Below, piece after piece: positions 44,077-54,437 of a DNA stretch of 64,000 bases. The stretch is taken from contig MSED01000006.1 of the NCBI GenBank assembly GCA_002099365.1, positions 806,001-870,000 of the forward strand. The letters are read 5' to 3'. The notes below the pieces were generated by a model. The model had not been told where the DNA came from. It saw nothing but the letters and a program-made list of their open reading frames with translations, and did not search any database. How positions within the stretch are numbered: the stretch's first letter is position 1; each line of letters begins with the position of its first letter. The DNA comes from Phialophora verrucosa. Lineage: Eukaryota > Ascomycota > Eurotiomycetes > Chaetothyriales > Herpotrichiellaceae. Both the position numbers and the translations under genes were made by a program.

Positions 44077-45129
44077 ATGGGCTCTATCGGCGTGAGGAAT
44101 GCAGTCCGACACGATACGAAGGTTGGCTACATTGGGCTCGGCAAGGCCGGATGGCCTATCGCGACCAACCTTCCTCGGAATGGGTTTGATTTACGCGTGA
44201 GCGATGCAAATTTTGCCCTGGCAGAAAAATTTGCCAAAGAGTACAGGTGCCAGGCCGTCAAGGCCGACGAGAACGGGTTCAGCCAGGTGGATGTGCTGAT
44301 CACCATGCTCCCAAATGGCGACATCGTCAGAGACGTTTTGTTCGGGCCTAAGGGTGTTGCGAAGACTCTGAAACAAGGTGAGTGAGAGACAGAGAGAAAG
44401 CTACAGGACCCCATGTAAATGACGTAAAACCGCTAATAGCATGACTACACAGGCTGCGTGGTTGTTGACATGTCGTCTGCCGACCCTTTCAATTCAATCA
44501 AGCTGGCCGAGGAACTTGCAGCTTTGGGGATCGACTTTATCGATTCTCCCATCACTCAACGGAAACTTCACGATACAGATGTTGGAAAGATTACCCTCAT
44601 GATTGGATGCAAGAACCAGGAAGTCCTTGACAAGGTCAGACCTGTACTGGAAGCCGTTGCCCGCTGGCTGTTTGTCATGGGAGGCATCGGAAGTGGTCAT
44701 GTTATGAAGACGATCAACAACTATATCATGGCCTCTTCGATCTGCGCGCTGTCGGATTCCTTCATCGTCGGCTCGAAATTCGGCCTGAATCCAGGCACAA
44801 TGCTCGATGTTCTGAACGTTGGCACCGGACGAGTCTTCGCATCCGAAAATACCATGAGAGACGAGGGTCTTACCCAAAGGTACGAAAGCGGCTTTCAGCT
44901 GGCTTTGTTGGTCAAGGATCTGGGAATCAACAGAAGATTAACGGAATCGATGGGTTTCGAATCACCTCTCCCGGCCTTGCTTCACGAAAGGTTTGGAGCA
45001 GCCCTGAAAGAGGTCGAACCGGACGCATGCCATTCGAAATGCCTGAGGGCGTGGGAGAAATGGGGCAACGTGACACTGAAGAAGAGTCCCCTTCCGACGA
45101 CTCCAGCAGTCCCCCCTGAGGATTATTGA
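44077..45129 (+). CDS. Beta-hydroxyacid dehydrogenase (3-hydroxyisobutyrate dehydrogenase-like), divergent
   Basis: NAD(P)-dependent 6-PGDH-type fold, 325 aa in two exons (44077-44377 and 44453-45129, phase kept). N-terminal dinucleotide loop GYIGLGKAGWPIATNL, then ITMLPNGDIVRDVLF. The catalytic Lys is seen in GSGHVMKTINNY. The substrate-binding motif normally DAPVSGG is replaced by DSPITQRKLHDTDVGK, with two or three extra residues and no Gly pair, so the substrate may differ from hydroxyisobutyrate or glyoxylate. The C-terminal tail is Pro-rich and ends VPPEDY. Start chosen at MGSIGV because the frame upstream lacks family features. Confidence 0.88.
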
Positions 45130-46125
45130 CGGCGGCAACGATGTGATGAAGCGCAAGTCACAGGACGGTGGCTCTGCAGGATCTCGAGGTACCTAGTGGT
45201 GAGAGACTGCCTCGGTGCTTGTTTTCGTGTTGAGTCACTGTTTATTATTCATTCACGAGAGTCTACCAAACGGGGCAGTGGGATCAAGAATTAGACAATC
45301 GCAACCTCCTCACCTCAGGAAGTGATCGCGTAGTTACCCATAGAATCCAGCCGTTTCCTATCTGCATTCTCATCACGATCCTGTGTACCTCGTAAAAACC
45401 ATGAAATGGTCTCACAGGGTTTGTCTCGGCAGCGGAGTGAGCCTGCTCGCAGGGCTCGTAGGCCTGAGGATTGAACGACGCGGCCTGGTTGATAGTGGCG
45501 TACCAAAATCCAAACGTGCTATCTCCGCCCGGTTACTAGACGAAAACATGTCCCAAAAGCGACCACTGATCGGCCGGTCAGGAGTAGAGCAGGGGGTAAC
45601 AGCAGAAAGCAAGTTGGCCGACCCGAGGCATGAACTAAAGCTGTTGAAGGAGAACGTGATACAAACTACGATGCACACGACGGGGTGTGGCTGGAATAGG
45701 AAAGCTCGGCGTGGGCGACCGAAGTCTACAGCTCCAAATAGGAAACATCTGCGATTTACGAGTACATGGCGCGAACATGCCTCCACGCCATCTTGCGACC
45801 CCAGATTTGAGGCTCCACAATGTCCTCGTCCCCCACAGAGCAAATTGAGGGGGCAGGGCTGGAGAGCGACCCATTTCGGGTATCATCGTGCCGTGAATGC
45901 AGGCCGTGGGCGCCACAAAGTGCTCCGTAGCGGTCAGGCTGGCATCAAAGGGATTATGACCCTATCTGTCGGTTGGTTCGCCCAGTATACACATGGCTAT
46001 ATTAGACTGAACATCTCTGGCCGCCTTGACGATATTGCTCGCCTCAAGATAACGCACATCATACAGTAGGACTGCGCCTTCATAGAGAAATTGCCGTTCC
46101 TCGAACCTTCAGACCTTTTATCAAG
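45130..46125. other. Intergenic with unsupported long frames
   Basis: About 1 kb. A 228-codon plus-strand frame (45383-46069) overlaps a 143-codon minus-strand frame (45412-45843); both are Arg/Ser-rich with no motif and look like composition effects. A short plus frame starting at 45820 has a Cys pair (CRECRPW) but stops soon after. Confidence 0.45.
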
Positions 46126-48261
46126 ATGCGGTCCTGGTACCGTCATGGCAAGCCCATGCAAGCGGCGGTAATGACATGTTGCTTGATGGCCTTCCTGTTG
46201 TTTGGCTATGACCAAGGAGTCTTTGGCGGTATTCTTCAAAACGAAGACTGGCTGAATCAATTCAAGCATCCGGTGCGCACGATCCTGGCTGGCTGAGTCC
46301 TTGATGGAAGTGCTAACTCTGTCTCTCATCCAGGATGATACGTTGACTGGCCTTCTCGTCAGCAGCTACTGTCTTGGAGCTCTGGCTGGGTGTATCATCA
46401 ACTTCTTCATTGGGGATCCGCTTGGGCGCCGAAGAGTCATGTTTGTCGCCATGGTCATTCTTGCTTTGAAACCCTTGCAGGCACGTTTGGTGTTGCTGAC
46501 CGACGACGCAGTTGTTCATCATAGCCGGAGCGATCTTGCAAGCTTCGGCATTTACTGTGCCTCATCTCATCGTTGGACGCATTACCACGGGCATTGGCAC
46601 AGGTCTCGACTCGGCGACAGTCCCGACATATCAATCCGAGCTTTGCAAGAAGGAATGGCGTGGCCGTATCGTGTCCTGGGAGGTGCTATTCATCGGCATC
46701 GGCATTACCTTTGCATATTGGTGAGCAGTCGACGGCCTGGACCCTGCCCACCGTTGCAAGCAATATCTGACTCTGGCCAGGCTCGATTTCGGTATGTCCT
46801 ATGCAGGCGGCGCTGTCGCATGGCGGTTCCCACTCGCCTTCCAGATCCTCTTCGCCCTCACCGTTATCATCATGCTATTCGGGCTTCCAGAATCTCCTCG
46901 GTGAGTATATACCACTTCGTTCAGTGTAGTTCTTGCCCAGGGCTGACTGGCGACCGCACCGCAGATGGCTGTTCAAACAAGGCCGAGAAGAAGAAGCAAT
47001 CGAAGTGCTCTGTGCTGTATTCAAGCTACCTCGAGACGACCCCTACATTATCTCCGAGGTGGCCGGCATTCGGCACGCGATTACTATGGAGCAAGGCCTC
47101 AAAAGCCCTCTAGCTTTGCTCAAGAACGACGCCCTGAAGACGCGCAGGCGGGTCATGCTGGCGTACTTTTGCCTTTTCATGAACCAGATGTGAGTTTCTT
47201 TTCACCCCCTTGTGAGCAAGCATTAGATCCCCTCTGGCTAACTGATTTTGGTTCCAGGGTCGGCATCAACATGGTCGTTTATTACATGCCTAGTGAGTCA
47301 GACTGCCGATGCTGATACTGCGGCGAGGTATATCTAAGACGATATCTAGCTTTGCTGGTCACTAATGTGGGCCTTGCGGCAAGAACAGCTCAAATCATTG
47401 CTGGATTGTATGTATCCCGTCAACCAACTACCACCTGCTCGAGAAGCCGGGATTTCTAATACGACACCTCTATTTAGCATCGAACTATGTTTCGCCCTCG
47501 GCATGCTCGGTCCCGCACTCGCTCTTGATCGAATGGGACGGAAATGGTCCATGTTCTGGGGAGGTACGATTTTCTACAATCTCTGTGTGATCTTTTGATT
47601 CCTGACGTTCCGTTCAGTCATCGGGTTAGGAACATGTATGATGTTGTCAGCGATTTGCCTAGCCATCGGCTCCAGGGCCGCCACCATCGCGTCGGTCGCT
47701 TTCTTCTTCATCTACATGCTCATCTTCGGGTTTGCCATGTGCTGTGTCAACTGGGTGTATGGTCCTGAAATCCTCCCACTGGAGGTGCGGGCCCGTGGGG
47801 TTTCTATCTCCGTCTCAGCACACTGGACTTGGGTAAGTATTCGATTCTGCTCGTCCCACACCAAGACTCAAACTGACGATGGATTTAGAACTTCTTCGTC
47901 ACCATGATTACTCCCGTATTGATCAGCCGGCTTCGATGGAAGACGTATCTTATCTGGATGGCATTCTCGGTAAGCAGCTGGCCGGCCGGATATGTCGTCT
48001 GATTGTACGGATTCACGCTGCTTACACGTTTGTCCTTAGTTCTCGTTCGCGCCAATCATCTACTTCTTCTATCCGGAGACGTCCAAGATCTCCCTGGAAG
48101 ACATTGACAACATCTTCCTCAAACAAGACGACAGGGGTGACGAGGGCGTCGACGAAGACTCCTTGTCGAATGCCAAGCACAAGGAGGCCGTAGAGACGAC
48201 CATGTTGCACGAACACCACGAGGGTGTCAACGAAAAGTCTCTCGGAGTCGGGAACGTTTAG
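46126..48261 (+). CDS. MFS sugar porter, eleven exons
   Basis: Twelve-segment plasma-membrane sugar transporter of 505 aa. Exons 46126-46272, 46334-46453, 46512-46720, 46781-46900, 46965-47189, 47258-47292, 47350-47407, 47478-47563, 47618-47832, 47889-47969, 48040-48261; every junction keeps phase. Sugar-porter signatures: MAFLLFGYDQGVFGGIL (TM1), FFIGDPLGRRRVMF (loop 2-3), LPESPRWLFKQGR (after TM6), LALDRMGRKWSM (loop 8-9) and FYPETSKISLEDID at the end of TM12. Exon 6 is only 35 nt. The substrate (hexose, disaccharide or polyol) is not readable. It is not part of the GlcNAc cluster, whose transporter is of the UNC93 type. Confidence 0.93.
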
Positions 48262-49051
48262 GAGATTCCTATGGGGAGAAACAGAAACTGTGCGAGTGAG
48301 CAAGCAGGCAACGAGGGATAATTGACAACCAGGTCATACAGGAGAAGACCAGGACCACTTAGAGGCTCCCGAGAGGGAGGGCAGGGGAGAGTGGGGCGGT
48401 GTGGGTATCTCGATCCTACATGTTTGGAGTGCCATTTTCGGTGTTTATATCTGGTCGTTGTGTCCGGTAGAGGTGGGGGTAGGGGTGGCTTATTTGGATA
48501 TCCTCCTTAGAGTGAGATCAACCCTTGTGGATCCATCATCATGGCATGGGAGCTCTTAAAGCAGTGCCTTTGTGTCGGGTGAGACTGGGTCGAGCAATGG
48601 CATTCATCAGGACGAAATTTTTCCTGGATCCTACTCAAGAGCTAGAGCCAAAGTTGCGTATTGTGGGAAGAGAGGTGTTTGTGTGAGAGACCCATTGTTG
48701 GAGGCGTATCTTTCTGTCAGGGAGAACGAGCAGGAATGTTCCTGTTCTCCTCTTCCTTCGGGAGTCGCAGTCGGACTTGACTTGCGTACTAGCAGCCTGA
48801 ATGAATCTCGAGAGGCCAAGTCTACGACGCATCCATGTAGGTAGACGCGATCGAACACAACACATACTGCCAGGCACAACCAAAGTGGTCAAACAATAAC
48901 GGCTTGGGGGCCATATCGATGCCAGGAGATTTCACCGTTCGTTCATCTTGGGAAAGACACTCTGATACGAGCCTTGGAGGCTCATGTGAATATAGAGTTT
49001 TCGCTGAAGAAGGTAGAAGGGGGGAACGGGGAACATGTCTATCAACTGGAT
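48262..49051. other. Intergenic between convergent genes
   Basis: 790 bases between the sugar porter and the convergent SDR. Short frames on both strands (near 48600-48850) are mirror images without motifs. Nothing called. Confidence 0.5.
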
Positions 49052-49917
49052 TCAAGCGAATACGATCCCGCCATCGACGATCAGGGTCGTCCCAGTCATG
49101 AACTCGGCGTCTTTGGAGCACAAGAAACCGCCCACTGCGTTACCAATATCTTCAGGAACACTCGTCCTCCCCAGCGCGGTCATTTCGGTCGAGTATTTCT
49201 TGAGAGTTTCGCCCCTCGGCCGCCCCTCGAGCTCGCTGAATTTCTCGTCGATGACCTCCCATAGATTTGTCCCCACGATGCCAGGGGCGTATGAGTTGAC
49301 ATTAATCTTGTGCTTGGCCATTTCGACCGCAAAATTCTGCGTCAGCCCTCGTACAGCCCACTTCGACGCGGCGTAGTGCGAGAGCATGGGGAATGGTTTG
49401 AAGGCGGCGGCACTGGCGGCCCCAATGATTTTGTAGCCGGTGCTCCCTGCGGGCACGGGGCCTTGCCGGATCATCTGGCGCGCCGCATGGGTGTAACAGA
49501 GCCAGACGCCCACAAAATTCACATCGAACATCTGCTTGAGCTGGGCGTCGGTGATGTCGAGGATGGGAGAGACATGCACGATACCGGCGTTTGCGATCAT
49601 GACGTTGAGCGGGCCCAGCTTCTGTACAGCTTCCTGGATGAGGTTCTGGACCTGGTCGGAGGAGGTCACATCGGCGACAACCCCGATGGCGCTACCTGAG
49701 CCATGCTTCCGGTTCAGCTCGTTGACGAATTCGTCAATGCCCGCTTTGTTGGCGGCAATGTCGTTGACGCAGACGCCGTAGCCTTCGACTGCGAGACGAC
49801 GGGCGATCGCCTGACCACTAGACAAGAGTCTTAGAGTTCCCTCGTTTCCCAGAATCAAGTTGCGATGACCTACATGCCGCGGCTGGACCCGGTGACTATT
49901 GCTGCTCTCTTGGACAT
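49052..49917 (-). CDS. Short-chain dehydrogenase/reductase, acetoin-reductase-like
   Basis: Classical SDR of 269 aa. Exons 49917-49874 and 49817-49052. The small first exon gives MSKRAAIVTGSSRGIG, and the splice completes the coenzyme motif, which supports it. Other motifs: VVADVTSSDQV, IANAGIVHV, active site GAASAA...YAASK, PGIVGTNLWE, and the end TLIVDGGIVF. The arrangement resembles diacetyl/acetoin reductases (2,3-butanediol dehydrogenases), but other polyol or sugar substrates are possible. Asp after beta-2 (VCVNDIAAN) suggests NAD(H). Confidence 0.9.
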
Positions 49918-52331
49918 GTTCGGAGATTTGAAGGGGCTGGTGGGAGGTGCCTATCGCGGCGAACAAGCTCGTTGAGCACTCTCATGCCGGGCAGGTTTGC
50001 GAATACCTTATGTACAAATAGCGAAAGTCTTCGGATTCGCGGCACCATGGAGTACTTCTGCTAATACATACTTTGCGGCGGACTGAGTCCAAGTATTGGC
50101 CAGGCGATCAAGGTCTTGGGGCCATGCTGGACCCGTTTCTTACCCGGAAATGGCCTCGAATGACCGGTGGTGGGAGGAGTCGTCCTGGATGGTCCAACAT
50201 CCGCGTGGGACACCACGAAGAGGAAAAACTTACGCGGCGACGTCTCCAACGACAATCGCAAGGTGCAGTCGTACGCAAAAACTTCCACTTTTGGTCGACT
50301 TTCCTACAGGCGCCAAATCCGGCGAATCCCCGTCCAAGTGCGAGTGCCTAGCGGTCCCAGCGGGCTCAGGTAACAAAGCTTACAGTAGATAAGGTCGAGG
50401 AGAGTTGAAGGGACCGAGGTGAGGGGGGTGTAGAGTTGTTACCGGGAAATCCACCTACAGCTCCGGGAATCGTCGCGGACAGGCGCTTTTGATGGCTTTG
50501 AAGAAACCCGTCTCCCGCCGCATCCCTCTCACCCTTCCACTGGGGTGTTTCGCCCTGACGCATCCTGTCGTGCTTCACTCCAGCACGGCCTAAATCTCCT
50601 CCCTGCCGCATTAGCCCCGCATTTGCACTTCAACACGTGCTCGACGCATCAAGAGCGCGTCCTGCGCGTCGGGGCTAATGGACTTCCGCGGGCTCTTCTA
50701 TCACGCCTTTCTTCGTTGCCCGAGTCAGCCGTTGAGCTTAGCCTTCCGCCATATTATGGAGGGCTCGAAGCACTGCCACCTGCCCAAGCGCCTGACAGCC
50801 GAAACGCTCGAGGCCGTGAAGATGTCTGCCGTTACTGCAGCCTCGTGCTGTACTCACTTAGTCTCTATACCTCTTTCCCTTTTGGCCCAGTGATAACGAC
50901 AACATGGTGAATGTTGTTCTAATCTGGTTGCTGACTACGACACACGGTATAACCGGCTTGACGGAGCTCCTCGCATGGTAATGTCTATCGTCTACCGGCC
51001 TAAAGTTATCAGGACGTCGCCTGCTATCTAGTAAGTCCCTCCTAGGGACATGAACTCTATCTTTTTCCTAAATTCTCAGAATTCTTCACCCGTAGTGGTT
51101 TCGCATCTTCCTTCTTAAAAGGTTTAGATGTCGGGAAATCATCAGCCTTTCGTTCCCTCTCACTCTTTCTTTCTTCTTTCCTTCTCTCCACGCCTGTGTG
51201 CCTCAATGAGGACAAAGGAACGGGGCGAGGTTCGTCACCGTTAGGTGGCTGTTGATGGCCTGAAATCTCTACTCCATTACTTATACCGACAGGACACACA
51301 CACCAGCCCAGCCCGCATCGCGCGTGGACCCCGGTGACCGCGACTGGGAGAGTGGCACCAAATTTTGGACTCTTTCCTGCTCTGCAATGGACAGACACCT
51401 TCTCGTGGTGCGGAGTATCAGTGGCCAGCATGCTGGGGAAACCAAGATCTGTCAAAAGCCTTCTTGTCATGAACTGCTGGTTCAGGACAGTGTATAAGCT
51501 AGGAGATCCAAGATCTAGGCACGAATTGCCATGATTCTTAGTCTTTTTGGGTGATCCTAAAGGGACTGTGGACCTCTTCCTGACACAAGGGAACGTGCTT
51601 GACGTCCCACCAGGAACCAAGCCTCAGACAGACCCCAAGCGATGAGACGAGTGCTTTCAAGGTCGATGGCGACATCCTCTTAGATGGGCACCGTGTGGAC
51701 GCAGAAAATCCCCTATTTCCAACAGGGAGAAAAGCTGGTGACAGTGCATAGCTGCCATCAGATAACTAGAATACCTACCTGTACAACTGTAACAAGTCTT
51801 AAGAGCTTGCACATAGCAATGGACAGTTCTCACACAATCAAACTACGATACATACAGTGCTCTTGCCTCCGTCTTCTCTACTCCCCTCTCCTCTCCCCTC
51901 CTTCTTGTGTCCGTCTTCCGGGAGAATCCACCTGGCAAGGTCCATGAGACAGATCTTAAAGATCAAGGTGCATAGATCTGCAGCGTATAGTGATTGTCTT
52001 CCGAAATCGAAAAGGAAAACCAATTCAGACCATGATTCGCAGCAGGCCTGTGAGGTCCAGGCTGGCGCCGCATGCGGTGGAGCAGGTCCAGGATGAGGGG
52101 TGAGTGTGAAGGTGAGCAAGGTGAGTGCGGAGGTACAGTTTGCTTTGCTCTATCCGCCAAGAAACATTATACAATTTCCGAAGATAATGCCGCGGGCTTA
52201 AGATATATCGAATACTGACTGACCCGGCACGCTGAAACCTCCGAATCGAATCCAAACTTCCGAGGGGAATTCCACTGTAGTATATAGCAGCAAGCACGAT
52301 CCTCTACTCGCCGTGACAATCATGGCCAAGC
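49918..52331. other. Largest gene-poor region, 2.4 kb
   Basis: No recognisable gene between the SDR and the efflux pump. The longest frame (51057-51620, minus strand, 187 codons) has no motif and a Lys/Arg/Glu-rich end. An 11-bp inverted repeat lies at 50609-50680 (listed separately). Composition changes several times along the stretch, as in decayed repeats, but no transposase, LTR or terminal repeat could be recognised. Confidence 0.45.
50609..50680. repeat. Inverted repeat, 11-bp perfect arms, 50-nt loop
   Basis: CATTAGCCCCG at 50609-50619 is the exact reverse complement of CGGGGCTAATG at 50670-50680. The arms do not extend further outward. It lies in the 2.4-kb gene-poor region. It could be a fragment of a mobile element or a transcript hairpin; neither is supported further. 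Confidence 0.6.
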
Positions 52332-54261
52332 ATGAAAACTGGTTGGTTTTCCTCCTTCGACATCTTGAATCTCGACATAGGTCTTGGTCTTCCCGCCGGT
52401 CCCATCATGGCCGCCGTCCAGCACGAGCCCGCTGTCTCTCTCCCATACTCCTCCTCCGACAACGTCCATTCCCAGCGAGTCAAGGAGGAGTCCTCCCGAC
52501 GACGTATCATGTCCTCTTGGAGCCGATCTCCTCCTGCGCTTCTCCTCCGCACGCGCCTCGACGACGAAGTCTGTAACCAGAATTACGCCGGCAACGGCAC
52601 GTCCGACGACCCCTACATTATCGATTACCTGCCCGACGACCGGCAAGACGCTATAAATTTCTCCAGGGGGCGAAAATGGGCCGTTGCCATTCTCCACTCC
52701 CTGTCCACGTTCGCGGTGACCTTTGCCAGCTCCGTGTACGTCAGCGGCATCGAGGGCGTCGTGCGGCGCTTCGACGTGTCCGCCGAGGTGGCCACGCTAG
52801 GCTTGTCGCTCTTCGTGTTGGGCTTCGCCCTAGGCCCGCTGATCTGGGCGCCGCTGTCGGAGGTTTACGGGCGCAAGTCCATCTACAATGTTTCGTACAC
52901 GGCGTACGTGGCGTTCAGCGTGGCGGCGGCGTGCGCGCCCAACATCACGGCCTTGCTGGTCCTTCGCTTCTTCGCGAGCGCGTTTGGGTCGTCGACGATG
53001 ACGAATACCGGCGGCGTCATTGCCGACATGTTTAGCAAGGCCGAGCGCGGAGTGGCCACAGGCCTGTTTGTCACGGCTCCCTTTCTGGGGCCTGCACTTG
53101 GTAAGTAATGTGCCTGGTGGATGTCCTCCTTTCTTTCATGCTGCTGCCGTCGTTGACCCCTTATACACCTGGCTGATTTTGATCAATTTTCATCATCTTT
53201 TAGGACCCATTGCTGGTGGTTTCCTTGGCGAGACCCAGGGCTGGCGCTGGATTCTCGGTTTGATCGCCATCCTGGGCGGCGTGGTCTGGATTGCCACGAT
53301 GCTGGTCACCCGCGAAACATACGCGCCGTTCATTCTGCGACGTCGAGCCAACCTCCTCTCCCGGATGACAGGAAGTGTATATGTGTCCCGGATCGATGCG
53401 GGACAGCCGCCCAAGACACTCTTGCAGGAGCTCCGGGTCTCTTTCACGCGGCCTTGGATCCTTCTGTTCCTTGAACCCATTGTCCTGCTGACCTCGCTAT
53501 ACATCTCCATCGTCTACGGCACACTGTACATGTTCTTTGCCGGGTTTCCCATCGTCTTCCAAGGCGCTCGAGGCTGGAGCCAGGGGATCGCCGGACTTCC
53601 GTTTATCGGCGTCGCCATTGGCGTCTGTCTTGCGACTCTGGCGGCTGGCGTGGACAACAAGCGCTACGTGCGCCTGTGCGCGGCGGTCGAGGCAGATGGA
53701 CGCGCAGTTGAGCCCGAAGCCAGACTGCGTACGGCCATGGCCGGCTCTATTGTCCTTCCGATCGGTCTGTTCCTCTTCGCGTGGACGACGTATCCATCGG
53801 TGCACTGGATCGTGCCAATTATCGGCGCCATGTTCTTCTCCTGTGGACTGGTCATGGTCTTCATCTCGCTGATGAGCTATCTCGTCGACTCTTGTAGGTT
53901 TTACCCCTTGGTTCGTGATGCCCTGCAAGAAATGCACAGGCTCACCCGTGTAACAGATGTCGTCTATGCGGCCTCGGTGCTAGCGGCCAACTCGGTGCTC
54001 CGGTCCTTGTTCGGCACCGTGTTTCCACTGTTTACCACCCAAATGTACGAGAGGCTCGGAAATCAATGGGCGAGCTCCATTCCTGCTTTCCTGGTGCTTG
54101 GGTGCCTGCCTTTCCCGTTTCTGTTCCACAAGTACGGTCCGGAAATTCGCTCCAGGTGCAAGTATGCTTCCGAAGCAGCAAAGGTGCTGGAGATGATGCG
54201 TCGTCGGCACGTCGTCGCGATTGCGGGTGAGCCAGATCGGCCAGGGAAGGAGGCTCAATAG
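52332..54261 (+). CDS. MFS drug:H+ antiporter (DHA1, polyamine/multidrug type)
   Basis: Twelve-segment efflux pump of 587 aa. Exons 52332-53100, 53204-53893, 53957-54261 with phases intact. An N-terminal cytosolic stretch of about 100 residues ends DDPYIIDYLPDDRQDAINFSRGRKW, as in fungal DHA1 pumps. Motifs: WAPLSEVYGRK (loop 2-3, the family's P-L-S-E-x-x-G-R), GVIADMFSKAERGVATGLF, and the antiporter motif C region FVTAPFLGPALGPIAGGFLGE, built by the first splice. The second intron is recognised because it yields LVDSYVVYAASVLAANSVLRS. Start is uncertain: Met at 52332, or 52407 in the same frame. Next to a FarA-like regulator (176 bp, convergent). Confidence 0.93.
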
Positions 54262-54437
54262 GTGTACCAATGGGCCGGAGAAGGAGGCCGCCGAATAGGT
54301 TGTTTCAGTGAAGGCTGGCCTCGAGAGTATTATGGCCCTCCGTAATACGTAACGGGGCGCCGGCGTCCGGGCCTTTACAGCACTACTCTAGACAGTGACA
54401 GGTGCCTCGATGCCCGCGCGTTCTTGGGAAAGCAACG

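Noticed and set aside
45383..46069. 228-codon plus-strand frame with an opposing 143-codon frame
   Set aside because: Mutually overlapping frames rich in Arg/Ser with no family features; a composition effect.
46126..48261. MFS porter as the GlcNAc transporter
   Set aside because: Its motifs (PESPRW, GRRR, PETSK) are those of sugar porters, it is 19 kb from the cluster, and the UNC93-like protein at 13-15 kb fits the known GlcNAc transporter family.
51057..51620. 187-codon minus-strand frame
   Set aside because: No motif, no signal peptide, no splice partner, and a Lys/Arg/Glu-rich end; looks like chance in a gene-poor region.
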